Of a DNA stretch of 64,000 bases, positions 55,434 through 64,000 are shown piece after piece. Location of the stretch: positions 434,001-498,000 of the forward strand of contig NZ_JAMBOI010000002.1 of NCBI RefSeq assembly GCF_023715535.1. Direction: 5' to 3'. The position numbers were made by a program, and so were the translations under genes. Each line of letters opens with the position of its first letter. The first letter of the stretch is position 1. The notes under the pieces were generated by a model. The model ran no database searches, had not been told where the DNA came from, and saw nothing but the letters and a program-made list of their open reading frames with translations. This DNA comes from Sporosarcina luteola. Its GTDB lineage: Bacteria > Bacillota > Bacilli > Bacillales_A > Planococcaceae.

Positions 55434-55485
55434 TGCTCGCAACGCTGTGCTTGTGCTCGCAAACGCCGTTCTTCGTAACGGCGTT
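55434..55485 (-). repeat. Module F, second copy
   Basis: A 52-bp hairpin-forming module, inverted relative to 30967-31018 and identical at 44 of 52 positions. The stem CGCCGTT/AACGGCG has diverged from AGCCGTT/GACGGCT of the other copy. Confidence 0.75.
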
Positions 55486-55598
55486 CGCTAATCCCCCAGG
55501 AGTCGGCGCCTTTCACTTCAAGCAACTAGTAAACACAAGCTATAAATATACAAAAAATCCGTCCAATCTTGTAAAATGATTACCAAAGGAAGATTTAA

Positions 55599-55841
55599 CG
55601 TCAAATCTGGCAAGATTACTTGAATGTAGCTGAGAACTTGCGTCACTGCCATGAAATCATAGAAATATACAGTAAACGCAAAGAAACGACCGAACGCGTC
55701 TTTGCCAATGCAAAAGAAAAGTATGGCATGTGTTGGACAACACTCAGGGGAATTAAAAAAATATCCATGCAGGCGATGCTGAATTTTGCTGGCATCAATC
55801 TTTAGAAGCTTGCCAGTTGGACATGGAAGGATGCCGACTGA
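55599..55841 (+). pseudogene. C-terminal remnant of an IS1182-type DDE transposase
   Basis: Reading from 55599, the translation gives RQIWQDYLNVAENLRHCHEI, then YSKRKETTERVFANAKEKYG, TLRGIKKISMQAMLNFAGIN and, past an in-frame TAG at 55803, KLASWTWKDAD. This is the conserved C-terminus of IS1182-family transposases, including the ERVFxxAKEK motif with the last catalytic glutamate. A TAA precedes the fragment, and the TAG replaces a lysine codon expected in the family. About 80 residues remain, so it is a dead fragment. Family A repeats flank it in opposite orientation. Confidence 0.8.
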
Positions 55842-55890
55842 TAGCGTTGCTTGAATGATTCCGATACCCTCAAGGACATCCAGTTGATTG

Positions 55891-56010
55891 GAGTGCAGGG
55901 CGGCGACTCCTGGGGGATCAGCGCAGCGTGAAGACCCCGCAGGAGCAAAGCGACGAGGAGGCTGAGGGCAAGCCCCCCGGAAAGCGTCCGCCCGGAACGG
56001 AAATCGACGT
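55891..56010 (-). repeat. Repeat family A, copy 3 (inverted)
   Basis: Opens GGGCGGCGACTCCTGGGGGA and closes CCCCGGAAAGCGTCCGCC, the reverse complement of copy A1. With A2 it brackets the transposase remnant. The rest of 55842-56044 shows nothing recognisable. Confidence 0.8.
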
Positions 56011-56044
56011 CGCGTCAGTCTAACGTTTTTGCATCAATGCTTCT

Positions 56045-56093
56045 AAAAAGACAAAAGGGATGGGAATCAATTCTATTTCCATCCCTTTTGTCT
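56045..56093 (-). terminator. Terminator of the MoxR-VWA operon
   Basis: Minus-strand GACAAAAGGGATGG/CCATCCCTTTTGTC 14-bp stem followed by TTTTTAG. Confidence 0.9.
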
Positions 56094-56133
56094 ATATTCT
56101 GCACCTTTGCTTCCAAATGGAAGATTAGGTTTT

Positions 56134-58731
56134 TTAACGCTTCTTTTTCGCTTTTAATAATTCCGTCACGTGGTCTTCTTGTTTAACTGGAGGAGCCTCA
56201 TTCACTTCAAACTTCTCTTTCCGGTCAAGCAAACCGGAAAACATTCCGAAACGGCGCAGTGTAATGTCAATGAAAAACAAAATCATTGCCGTCAGAATGA
56301 GCCAATCTGCAATCGGTTTCCGATCTCCGCTCTTAAACGGATGTGGGCGGAACACTTGCGTTGGATCTTCGTAGTGTTCCCCGCCAGTCCGGTCGGCGAT
56401 TTTCTCGAGTAATGCAATATTTGGTTCTGATGGTTTGTATTCCGCACTGTACGGGACTGAAACTCCCGCTTCGAACAATCCACCCTTATCATCAGAAATG
56501 CCGAAGAACACAAGGCCGGGTTCAGCGTCCAGTGTAACCCTGACTTTCCCAGGTGCCAAAGGTTCCGACTGGAAAGGCACTTCTATCCCCTGCTCATCCA
56601 CAATTACGACGTCTAAAAACGCCGACTTCCGTGAACTGTCGGTGATTGTATACGTGCCGCCCCGGTCATGGGTGATCAGATATGGTACTTCTTCATAGGA
56701 TGGCAGCAATCGAGCGACAGCAGTGTTCCAGAAGCCCGAATAGCCTTCCCATCTTGCCAAGTCACCTGACCACTTCCCCGTGGAATCGGATGTGAACGCA
56801 ACCGTGCGACCCAATCCGTACATCCATTCCGCAATAACGGGATCCTCCTTCGGGCTTTCTGCAACAATTGTCGCAGTTCCCTTCGGAGTCGTCGCGATAT
56901 AGGCGTTCATCTGCGGGACGCCTTCCGCAAAGATGGATGTCCATTCCGGGACATTGCTAAGCGAAACATAGAATGGATCATCCTCGATATACGTCCTCGT
57001 CAGCATGGATGTTTCCCGTGTCAATATTGCTGGAACCGTTGACTCATCCACTGCGTTGTAAAATCGGCCTCCGCCGAGTTCAGCCAATTCTTCGAGCAGC
57101 ACACTGTCAGCGTCGGTTCCGATTGCCACGGTCGATAACGTGACATTCGTTTTTTTGCCTTCCGCAATAATGTCCTCATAGTCAGGGGGCATGGATGATT
57201 GGCCATCCGTCAACAGGATGATATGCTTCCGTTGAAGCTTCAGATCGGACAAATCTTCATAGGCTTTTGCGACTGAAGGGAAAATATCTGTACCACCGGC
57301 TGCAGGAATGGACAAGATCTGGTCCATCGCTTCTTGCTTATCCCGTAAAGGACCCACCGGAATGACTTCCCAGAGCTCATGGTCAAACGCCGTGAAGCCG
57401 AACGTATCATCATTCCGAAGCAGCTCCACCGCCCTCGCCGCCGCCTCCCTCGCGATGACGATTTTCGATCCTGACATACTTCCGGAACGGTCCATCGCAA
57501 TGACAAGTCCAAGTGACGGAAGCTGCTCCTTCCCTTTCACTTCCATTTCCACAGGCAATAAACGCTCGATCGGCGACTTGAAATAGCCGCCCAACCCATA
57601 GCTTTCATCGCCTCCGACCATCATGAATCCTGTCCCGAAGCTTTTGACGGCCTGCTCGATGACAGTCATCTTATGTTCCCCGACGAGATGACCAGGTACA
57701 TTATCAAAAATGATTGCACTGTATCCTAAATAACCGGACAATGATTCCGGTAATTTTTCAGCATCCATTACGTCAACGTCCATCGCGTTCCGATCAAGAA
57801 GCGACGGTATGACGGAAGGGCTCCTCTCAGTATCCACGACAAGCACTCTTGGAGATTGCTGAAGCATTGTGACAGAAAGCATCCGATTATTTTCAAGAAG
57901 TCCATCCTCAGGTACAATCAGCTTTGCCTCATACTTAAGCAGGCCTGTCCCCCTCGCTTCATGATGAAATGCAAATTGGTTCGCTCCTTCATCCAGGGTT
58001 ACCGTTTCACTAATGATTTCTTCGTCATTTAAATAGACCAACAACTGGCCAACCGTCTCGGTGGATGACTCAACCTCTATGCGCAACAATTGCCTCTCGC
58101 CCTCAAAAGCAGTTCGTGGAGTCTCGAATAATGAGATGGAAGCATCTGCGTCATTCGATCGCCTTAACACGACCGTGTCGATTTGAACATGGCTATTCTC
58201 ATATTTCGGCAACAGTTCCTCGATTGCCCCTTCCGTTTCTAACCCATCGGACAATAGAACGATTCTCGTCGCTAAGCCCGCTTTAGCCACTGCAGCGGAT
58301 AAGTCAACCGCGTTTGCAATATTCGTTGCACCATTCGAATCAATCGGATCCAACTTCGGCATTTCCAATTCAGCAGCTGTTAACCGGCTGTCCGTCCGAA
58401 ACGTTCCTGCAAATGAATAAATACCAACGGATTGATTCGCTTTTCTCTCCTTCAAACTTTCCGAAATCCATTGTTCGGCAGCTTGACCTGCCTCTTCCAC
58501 CGAAACGGATCGATCGACAACGAATATGATCTGCTCCTCGTCATCTGGCAACAGTACGTAAGGAACAGTGAGGGCGAATACGATGCAGAGGATTACTAGG
58601 CTTCTTAAAGCATATAGGATTGTCCCCTTCTGAGCGAAACGCATATTTGAAGACTTCCAAGCATACGCCATGTAAATGGTTATCGGTACAAGCAACAAAA
58701 GCCATAATGGCTCCTCAATTCGGATATCCAC
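56134..58731 (-). CDS. Membrane protein with two VWA domains and a GATase-like domain
   Basis: An 865-residue protein. Two N-terminal hydrophobic helices (about residues 8-25 and 40-62) precede a first VWA domain with DRSVS (about 75), an all-beta region, a class-I-glutamine-amidotransferase-like domain (about 300-395, containing AIIFDNVPGHLVG and GGDESYGLGGY) without a visible catalytic Cys, a second VWA domain with a full metal-site motif DRSGSMSGS (about 415), and a final membrane helix near 825. The start is GTG 58731 after GGGAGGTG; it overlaps the upstream gene by 17 bases. VWA domains probably mediate Mg-dependent protein binding. Function unknown. Confidence 0.85.
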   Translation of the reverse strand: MDIRIEEPLWLLLLVPITIYMAYAWKSSNMRFAQKGTILYALRSLVILCIVFALTVPYVLLPDDEEQIIFVVDRSVSVEEAGQAAEQWISESLKERKANQSVGIYSFAGTFRTDSRLTAAELEMPKLDPIDSNGATNIANAVDLSAAVAKAGLATRIVLLSDGLETEGAIEELLPKYENSHVQIDTVVLRRSNDADASISLFETPRTAFEGERQLLRIEVESSTETVGQLLVYLNDEEIISETVTLDEGANQFAFHHEARGTGLLKYEAKLIVPEDGLLENNRMLSVTMLQQSPRVLVVDTERSPSVIPSLLDRNAMDVDVMDAEKLPESLSGYLGYSAIIFDNVPGHLVGEHKMTVIEQAVKSFGTGFMMVGGDESYGLGGYFKSPIERLLPVEMEVKGKEQLPSLGLVIAMDRSGSMSGSKIVIAREAAARAVELLRNDDTFGFTAFDHELWEVIPVGPLRDKQEAMDQILSIPAAGGTDIFPSVAKAYEDLSDLKLQRKHIILLTDGQSSMPPDYEDIIAEGKKTNVTLSTVAIGTDADSVLLEELAELGGGRFYNAVDESTVPAILTRETSMLTRTYIEDDPFYVSLSNVPEWTSIFAEGVPQMNAYIATTPKGTATIVAESPKEDPVIAEWMYGLGRTVAFTSDSTGKWSGDLARWEGYSGFWNTAVARLLPSYEEVPYLITHDRGGTYTITDSSRKSAFLDVVIVDEQGIEVPFQSEPLAPGKVRVTLDAEPGLVFFGISDDKGGLFEAGVSVPYSAEYKPSEPNIALLEKIADRTGGEHYEDPTQVFRPHPFKSGDRKPIADWLILTAMILFFIDITLRRFGMFSGLLDRKEKFEVNEAPPVKQEDHVTELLKAKKKR

Positions 58732-60481
58732 GACGTCTCTGCACCTCCCACTCTATTACTAAAAGAAGGAGGACTGGTATAAGGAATAGCCACCCGATCA
58801 TTTGTTTACCTTCTTCTCTATCTCCATCACCTGCAGGACCGGCACCAAGTTTATAACTGGATCCGAAGGCAACCGATTTCTCATCCGGCTCCAACTGTAC
58901 GGATAAGTACCGCTCAGCCCCACTTTCCATCAGTTTATAAATTCCTGGTTTTGCTGGGGCTACAAAGTTTCCACCTGCCGGATATGTTGCAACATACTTA
59001 TCATTGATTGTAAAAACCTCTATCCCTTCCGATCCACTTCCGGTCAATAAAGCTTTTCTTTCATTCGGGGTGAATGTTCCGGCAATATCACTTCCAGATC
59101 GAAGCATTTCCATCGAACTCCAAAAGAACAGCGGGAATGATGGGTGCAGCGGCCAATCGGTCAAACCGATATCCGTCAAGATAATAATATCGCCTCTTGG
59201 TGATCGCTGGATGAACGGTTTGCCATCGATGGCAGCTAACGTCGAAAACCCTTCGAATGGAGGGTAAAGCGCACTTACATACACATCGTCAATCGGAGCG
59301 ATTGAGAACAATGCATCATTGGACGACTCTACCACGCCTGAAACCGGTTCTGTCGTTGCATCATTCCTGCCAATCAACAAGATCGGCTCTGACCCTTCCT
59401 CCAAAAAAGAAGTCTCGTTCGTAACAATCATTGAATGGTCTCTTGCCGATGTCATTTCATTGATGGATCCTGAACTGACTGTGAGCCCAATCGCTTCAAA
59501 CGCTTTTTTGACCAATTCATGCAATTGATTGTCGACAATCACTTCCGAGGATTCACTGCCGATGACGATAAATGCATCATTATCAACGGCATAGTCGTCT
59601 TCCACTTCCATATGAACATGGAACGCTTGCAACATTGGCAACTCTTTGAATGAAAGAAGGGTGTCCGCCTCTTTTTCAACGGAAAAATCCTGTTCAGCCA
59701 ATCTAGCGCCCGTCAACCCATCATTAACAAACACCTTGCCGGTCTGTTTAGACTCTGTTTGATTTAACAGCTTGACAATGGCCTCTGTCCCATCTGATGT
59801 ATGTATCGCACCGAATTTACCGATGGCAATATTGTTTATTCGATTTTCATTATTATGGATTGTCCATGTAATGCTGCTTTCACTATCCATGAAGAGTGAA
59901 CGGTCGAGATAATCGGTGAAAATATGGACATCCGCTCCAGCTTGTTGGGCGATGGATCTAACAAATTCAAGGGATCGTCCCAGCTGCTCATATTCATAAG
60001 CCACCTCGATCCCGTCAATCGCGTCCAGGACGTTGCGTTCATCATTCTCCTCCCGCAGCAATAGGGAAGGTTCCTTCCCCGTTGTAATAATGGAGAATAA
60101 TTCACCCTTACGCTCTTCGGCAATGGCACGCATCTTTACTTTACTCTTTTCCAATAAGGAACGGTCACCGTCAACGGCAGCCATGGTCGCGGAAGTGTCA
60201 ACGACAAACACCGTATGACCATCTATGACAGTTTCCTTCGGCAAAAAGGGACGGAGCAAGATGAACAGCAATAGCAATAATGCCGCCATCTGCAAATAAA
60301 ATAAGGCATTCCGTTGTAAATTTTTCAAGTATGGAGAAACCTTTGTCTCCCTCATGGATCTTTCCCAAAACAAAGTGGACGAAATCGTCGTCGTTACGTA
60401 CTTTTTTCGGAAAAAATAATAAAGCAGGACGGCCAACGGAAAAATGGCTGTCCATAAATTACTGATTTGATCGAACCCCAC
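58715..60481 (-). CDS. BatA-type membrane protein with VWA domain
   Basis: A 588-residue protein with the BatA/aerotolerance N-terminal domain (two helices, about residues 10-25 and 58-78, around ISSTLFWERSM), a VWA domain with DTSATM (a DxSxT variant, about residue 93), an extracytoplasmic beta-rich region, and a C-terminal helix (GWLFLIPVLLLLVIEWEVQR). The start is GTG 60481 behind GGGGGCGG. It lies between the DUF58 gene and the larger VWA protein, and the three probably act as one complex at the membrane. Confidence 0.85.
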   Translation of the reverse strand: MGFDQISNLWTAIFPLAVLLYYFFRKKYVTTTISSTLFWERSMRETKVSPYLKNLQRNALFYLQMAALLLLLFILLRPFLPKETVIDGHTVFVVDTSATMAAVDGDRSLLEKSKVKMRAIAEERKGELFSIITTGKEPSLLLREENDERNVLDAIDGIEVAYEYEQLGRSLEFVRSIAQQAGADVHIFTDYLDRSLFMDSESSITWTIHNNENRINNIAIGKFGAIHTSDGTEAIVKLLNQTESKQTGKVFVNDGLTGARLAEQDFSVEKEADTLLSFKELPMLQAFHVHMEVEDDYAVDNDAFIVIGSESSEVIVDNQLHELVKKAFEAIGLTVSSGSINEMTSARDHSMIVTNETSFLEEGSEPILLIGRNDATTEPVSGVVESSNDALFSIAPIDDVYVSALYPPFEGFSTLAAIDGKPFIQRSPRGDIIILTDIGLTDWPLHPSFPLFFWSSMEMLRSGSDIAGTFTPNERKALLTGSGSEGIEVFTINDKYVATYPAGGNFVAPAKPGIYKLMESGAERYLSVQLEPDEKSVAFGSSYKLGAGPAGDGDREEGKQMIGWLFLIPVLLLLVIEWEVQRRRGYPN

Positions 60482-60495
60482 TTAGCCGCCCCCTT

Positions 60496-61368
60496 TCATC
60501 GCAACCATCCGGCATGCCTCATCTTTTTTGTAAAACTATCCATGACGCCTTCCGACACTTCCGTGCGTAAAATCTGGATTCCATATTTTCTCGCCAATGC
60601 GGTCAGCTCTGCTTCATGTTTCATTTTCTTCTCTTTATACTCTTTGACAATCCTTTGATTCATCGACACTTCGATGACGGATCCGTTTTCCACATCAACA
60701 AAGCGGACATCCCCTTCATAAGCGGGAAGCTCCTCCACCGGTGAGTGGACTGTAAGTATCCGGATGTCCTTGCAAACACCGGGTAATCTTCTGAACAGCC
60801 GCTCCCATTTATCCAACCGCTCTAATCCATCAGTAATTATGAAGAGGACAGTCATCGCTTTCGGGACGTGCTTCACCACTTGATCGGCAAAATCTCCTTC
60901 GGTAACCGGATCTTGCAATTGTGATACGTATTTTGAGAATGAAGCCCTATGCAATGCACCTTTTTTCCGGAAGAAATAATTCCGGTTGGTAGACCATGAG
61001 GAAAATGAAACGGTGTCTCCGCTCTTTAGCGCGATGTGCCCTAATCCGATTGCCAATTGCCTTGCAAAATCCCACTTTCCATCAGTGCCCATTGATTTGG
61101 TGGAATCGAGTAGTATATGTACCCGCATTTCTTGTTCATCCAAAAATTGCTTGATGAACGGTTTATCGGTACGAGCAAACACATTCCAGTCAATATGGCG
61201 CAAATCATCTCCCGGGTGATATTCCCTGAAATCCGAAAAATCCAATGATGTTCCCGTCTTACTGGAACGATGTGTCCCTTTATGATGTCCCAACCGTCTT
61301 GATCTGGAGATTATGGATAACGCACCTAATCGTTTGGACAATCGGTCGGGGAAGAGGTCCTCTCTCAT
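60496..61368 (-). CDS. DUF58 domain protein
   Basis: A 290-residue cytoplasmic protein of the DUF58 family, with the signature HPGDDLRHIDWNVFARTDKP (about residues 50-70) and a VWA-like fold after it (HILLDSTKSMG, a DSTKS metal-site variant). DUF58 proteins are almost always encoded next to MoxR ATPases. Its ATG shares one base with the moxR stop (TGATG), so translation is coupled. Confidence 0.92.
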   Translation of the reverse strand: MREDLFPDRLSKRLGALSIISRSRRLGHHKGTHRSSKTGTSLDFSDFREYHPGDDLRHIDWNVFARTDKPFIKQFLDEQEMRVHILLDSTKSMGTDGKWDFARQLAIGLGHIALKSGDTVSFSSWSTNRNYFFRKKGALHRASFSKYVSQLQDPVTEGDFADQVVKHVPKAMTVLFIITDGLERLDKWERLFRRLPGVCKDIRILTVHSPVEELPAYEGDVRFVDVENGSVIEVSMNQRIVKEYKEKKMKHEAELTALARKYGIQILRTEVSEGVMDSFTKKMRHAGWLR

Positions 61369-62360
61369 CAGACTTGCGCTCCTTGACGAATGTCCTCCAG
61401 TAAACGATCGATAAGCTTATCAACATCGATCCCTTCCGCTTCCCCTTCATAATTGATGAGGATACGGTGTCTCAACGCCGGTTTGGCAACTGTTTTTATA
61501 TCCGCAATCGATACATGGAAACGTCCCGCCATAAGTGCCCTTGCCTTAGCCAGACGGATAATGGATTGCAGCCCACGAGGACCGCTTCCATATTGGACAT
61601 ATTGATTCCAATCATCTTCGGCATCCGTTCGATGATGCGTCGCTGATACTAGATCGACCGCATAATCCATCATTTCGTCAGCGATGACAACCGATTTCGC
61701 CATTTCTTGTGCTAGAATAATTGTCTCTGTATCCATCACTTTTTTGATGGCTACTGTTTTCGGCCCGGTTGTCCTCAGCATAATTTCCTTCAATTCTTCC
61801 TTTGCGGGATAAGGAAGAAGAATCTTGCATAAAAATCGGTCCATTTGCGCTTCCGGCAGCGGATATGTCCCTTCCATCTCAATCGGATTCTGCGTGGCTA
61901 GGACGAAGAATGGCCTTGACATCTTCCGGGTTTCGCCAAGGACAGTCACGGTTTTTTCACCCATCGCTTCGAGTAAAGCACTTTGTGTCTTCGGCGTGGC
62001 ACGGTTGATCTCATCCGCCAATACCATCTGGCTGAATATCGGTCCTTCTTTGAAGACAAAACGTTGAACCCCTTCCGGATTCCGTTCCAAAATGCTCGTC
62101 CCTGTAATATCGGCCGGCATGAGATCCGGTGTAAATTGAATACGGGAAAAAGACAGATCCAAAACTTCCGATATCGTCCGGATCAGCATCGTCTTTCCTA
62201 AGCCGGGCAGCCCCTCCAACAAGGCATGCCCATCCGCTAAAATGGAATAGATCGAGAATTCGACTGCTTCGTGTTGTCCTACAATGAATTTCCCGATTTC
62301 CTCCCGTACTTCTGCAAGCCGTGTGCTCATTTCTTCAAATTGTTCTGGTGAAAACGACAT
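61368..62360 (-). CDS. MoxR-family AAA+ ATPase
   Basis: A 330-residue AAA+ ATPase: Walker A GLPGLGKTM (about residue 50), Walker B VLADEINRA, sensor 1 LATQNPIE, and the MoxR-specific GTYPLPEAQMDRF block. MoxR proteins work as chaperone-like ATPases with VWA partners to mature or activate protein complexes. ATG 62360 is 8 bases after GGGAG; an upstream ATG five codons earlier is less well placed. Confidence 0.95.
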   Translation of the reverse strand: MSFSPEQFEEMSTRLAEVREEIGKFIVGQHEAVEFSIYSILADGHALLEGLPGLGKTMLIRTISEVLDLSFSRIQFTPDLMPADITGTSILERNPEGVQRFVFKEGPIFSQMVLADEINRATPKTQSALLEAMGEKTVTVLGETRKMSRPFFVLATQNPIEMEGTYPLPEAQMDRFLCKILLPYPAKEELKEIMLRTTGPKTVAIKKVMDTETIILAQEMAKSVVIADEMMDYAVDLVSATHHRTDAEDDWNQYVQYGSGPRGLQSIIRLAKARALMAGRFHVSIADIKTVAKPALRHRILINYEGEAEGIDVDKLIDRLLEDIRQGAQV

Positions 62361-62382
62361 TTGTACAACTCCCATCCATTAG

Positions 62383-63855
62383 TCATTCGATTGATGAAAA
62401 GTAATCGGAAAGGACCCGCTGTAAATCGGCAGGGAGGTTCATTTTATCCGAGCCTTTTAAATAGGCGTCTTTATAGCTTCCGATTACTTCTTGATACGGC
62501 CGTAATGTTCCTCTTTCAACAAGGCCATCGCGTTCATTTTCTTCGATGAACTCTCCTTCTCCAAGCTTACCGCCTACAATAGATGGATCATTGGAATTTC
62601 CCATTCTATCGGACGGAATTGAAAGTAGGTCGCGTCCACCTTTGCCAGTTCCTGCTCCTGACCCTTGTCCTTGGCCTTGGCCCTGACCTTGGCCTTGACC
62701 TTGACCTTGACCTTCGCCCTGACCTTGACCTTCGCCCTGACCTTGACCTTCACCCTGGCCTTGACCTTCGCCCTGGCCTTGACCTTCGCCCTGGCCCTGG
62801 CCTTGACCTTCGCCCTGGCCCTGGCCTTGACCTTCACCCTGACCTTGACCTTCGCCCTGGCCTTGACCTTCGCCCTGGCCTTGACCTTCGCCCTCACCTT
62901 GACCTTGGCCTTGGCTGCCTCCGCCGCCTTGGGACTGACCAGTACCGGGCTTTGCGTTAGAACCAACTTGACCATTGCTAGTTGCTGGGGGATTCCCGGC
63001 ACTAGCCAAAGCCGGCAACGAAGGGGCTTTGCCGATTTTATTCAATGCACTTTGTGCTTTCCCTGCTTGCTGTGCGAGTTGGTCAACAATCGATTTAAGT
63101 TCTTCGAGTTCCTTTTCCTCGGACTCACTCAAACTGTCTTTAGAAGCATTCTTCTTGTCGGTCAATCTTTGTTCTTTCAACTTAAACTCTTTTTGCTTCT
63201 TAACCAATTCTCTTAATATATCTTCGGCCGTTTTTGTCTCTTCCAGTTTCTCCGCAAGTTCTGCTAACTCTTTTTTCTGTTCAGGATCTTTTTCCTTCTT
63301 CATCAAATCCGTTACTTCCTTCTTCAGTTCCTCGATAATTTCCTTTTCCTTGGCAACCGCTTTCGCTTCTTGTTGTGCCTCGGAAGGAAAAATGAGTAAG
63401 AGGAAGGAACATGTGAGCATAATTAGAAATCCTGTCAGCATTTTTCCATTCAGATATCTTTTATTACGTTTCGTAAATTGCGGATAAGCAATCCCCATCG
63501 CGCTTTCCGCCCGCTGCACAATCGCTTGCGCATAGTCTGAATGCTGAACGCGATCATCTAAAGCGGTGACGAGTAAATTATCCGGTACATATTGGTCCAG
63601 CTTCCAAACTGCCTCGTCTCGGCGCACGTTTTTCAGAAATAATACGACGAGCGATGCACTTAGAGCAATGACGGCGATCCAAAAGGCAATCCATTCATAA
63701 TGAGGCAATATGAACAATCGGGAAGCGGCAAGGAACAATGTGAACAACAAAGCGGTCATGAACAGCCCTGTTTGCAGCATATGGACAGATCGCTCGAGGC
63801 GCAATGATGCGAGAGCTTTTCCGACATACCGATGTAATGCTGTTTTCCCTTCCAT
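62383..63855 (-). CDS. Membrane protein with coiled coil and Gly-Gln-Glu repeats
   Basis: A 490-residue protein that I do not recognise. It has two N-terminal membrane helices (about residues 28-50 and 54-75), a third near 140-158, a charged coiled-coil region (about 165-270, rich in Lys/Glu), then a low-complexity tract of GQGQGE hexapeptides (about 310-400) and a short C-terminal domain ending LSDYFSSIE. The ATG at 63855 has GGGGTG at 6 bases; a GTG 9 bases earlier is less likely. It is just upstream of moxR and likely a substrate or scaffold of that system. Confidence 0.82.
   Translation of the reverse strand: MEGKTALHRYVGKALASLRLERSVHMLQTGLFMTALLFTLFLAASRLFILPHYEWIAFWIAVIALSASLVVLFLKNVRRDEAVWKLDQYVPDNLLVTALDDRVQHSDYAQAIVQRAESAMGIAYPQFTKRNKRYLNGKMLTGFLIMLTCSFLLLIFPSEAQQEAKAVAKEKEIIEELKKEVTDLMKKEKDPEQKKELAELAEKLEETKTAEDILRELVKKQKEFKLKEQRLTDKKNASKDSLSESEEKELEELKSIVDQLAQQAGKAQSALNKIGKAPSLPALASAGNPPATSNGQVGSNAKPGTGQSQGGGGSQGQGQGEGEGQGQGEGQGQGEGQGQGEGQGQGQGEGQGQGQGEGQGQGEGQGQGEGQGQGEGQGQGEGQGQGQGQGQGQGQGQGSGAGTGKGGRDLLSIPSDRMGNSNDPSIVGGKLGEGEFIEENERDGLVERGTLRPYQEVIGSYKDAYLKGSDKMNLPADLQRVLSDYFSSIE
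62662..62920 (-). repeat. Coding minisatellite (18-bp unit)
   Basis: About 260 bases of near-identical 18-bp units encode GQGQGE in the frame of the membrane protein. Units vary between GAAGGTCAAGGCCAGGGC-type and shorter GQ-only forms. All lengths keep the frame. Assembly collapse or length polymorphism is likely here. Confidence 0.9.
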
Positions 63856-63868
63856 CTGCTTCACCCCA

Positions 63869-64000
63869 TCATTTTAATCGTTTCATATTAACACGTAGTT
63901 TTTTCACAGCGATAAACAGAGCTAATGCAGTAACGATTCCGTAAAAAATCAAATAGCCTGCCCAGATCGGAAAATTGATCTTTGTCATTTCGGTGATCGA
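63869..64000 (-). CDS. 3' end of a membrane protein gene cut by the window edge
   Basis: The last 43 codons of a minus-strand gene, stop at 63869-63871. The fragment SITEMTKINFPIWAGYLIFY continues into GIVTALALFIAVKK, one transmembrane helix, and ends in a basic tail. It stops 13 bases before the ATG of the repeat-containing protein, so it belongs to the same operon. The family cannot be told from this part. Confidence 0.7.
   Translation of the reverse strand, partial: SITEMTKINFPIWAGYLIFYGIVTALALFIAVKKLRVNMKRLK

Larger units (their letters stand above)
55320..55530 (+). repeat. Repeat family A, copy 2, split by modules B and F
   Basis: The left end of family A (to GTGAGCC, 55361) and the right end (from GCTAATCCCCCAGG, 55487) are separated by about 125 bases that contain repeat B2 (55358-55421) and module F (55434-55485). 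In A1 the two halves are joined by about 40 bases of different sequence. No gene is seen from 55221 to 55598. Confidence 0.8.

Noticed and set aside
62574..63216. Long open frames on both strands through the Gly-Gln-Glu minisatellite
   Set aside because: An 18-bp repeat free of stops in one frame is open in several frames. Only the minus-strand GQGQGE frame continues into a membrane protein with a ribosome site and operon context.

Overview
The window is low-to-mid GC Bacillota DNA. Its gene order follows the Bacillus subtilis chromosome almost gene for gene, in two joined blocks: ktrC, rnjA-rpoY, def, ykyA, pdhABCD, yktA, yktB, ykzI, suhB, ylaF, typA, ylaH, ylaI, ylaL, ylaN, ftsW, pycA; then ctaA, ctaB-G, ylbC, ricF, ylbG, rsmD, coaD, ylbJ, sepM, tmcAL, ylbN, rpmF. 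Protein sequences, TTG/GTG starts with strong Shine-Dalgarno sites, spore-associated genes (ytvI, ylbJ) and many short intergenic repeats suggest a spore-forming Planococcaceae member such as a Sporosarcina relative. The genus is an inference.

Regions. 1-2.7 kb: biotin-dependent acyl-CoA carboxylase genes and an enoyl-CoA hydratase (branched-chain or acyl-CoA catabolism). 2.7-10.6 kb: the rpmF-ylbN / tmcAL / sepM / ylbJ / coaD-rsmD / ylbG block, with an unrecognised secreted-type protein next to rsmD. 10.7-17.7 kb: GDPD phosphodiesterase, RicF, a divergent pair of a MurE-type ligase and a catalytic-domain-only aspartokinase, a CAP-domain protein, YugN and YtvI. 17.7-25 kb: caa3 oxidase operon ctaBCDEF, ctaG, and divergent ctaA. 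25-36 kb: pyruvate carboxylase, FtsW, the yla genes, TypA, SuhB and the ykt genes. 36-44.5 kb: an FMN oxygenase, a polysaccharide deacetylase lipoprotein, the pyruvate dehydrogenase operon, YkyA, Def and a tiny basic-peptide transcription unit. 44.6-49.4 kb: RpoY, RNase J1, KtrC, YkuV and a large CorA-like protein. 49.5-55.2 kb: an Xre-cupin regulator with the polyamine importer PotABCD, then an MFS exporter. 55.2-56.1 kb: mosaic repeats around an IS1182-type transposase remnant. 56.1-64 kb: an operon of MoxR ATPase, DUF58 protein, two membrane VWA proteins and a coiled-coil membrane protein with a Gly-Gln-Glu minisatellite.

Main points of interest. (1) The MurE paralogue carries the DAP-type DNPR motif and sits beside an aspartokinase-like gene, with overlapping CATA-type -10 elements between them; this would fit a spore-cortex-specific DAP branch in an organism whose vegetative wall uses lysine. 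(2) A TTGACA-17-TATAAT promoter drives a ~125-nt transcript encoding a 23-25 residue basic peptide. (3) At least five families of hairpin-rich intergenic repeats occur, some nested inside one another, and one separates two synonymous-variant copies of the ricF 3' end. No rRNA, tRNA, CRISPR array or recognisable riboswitch was seen.
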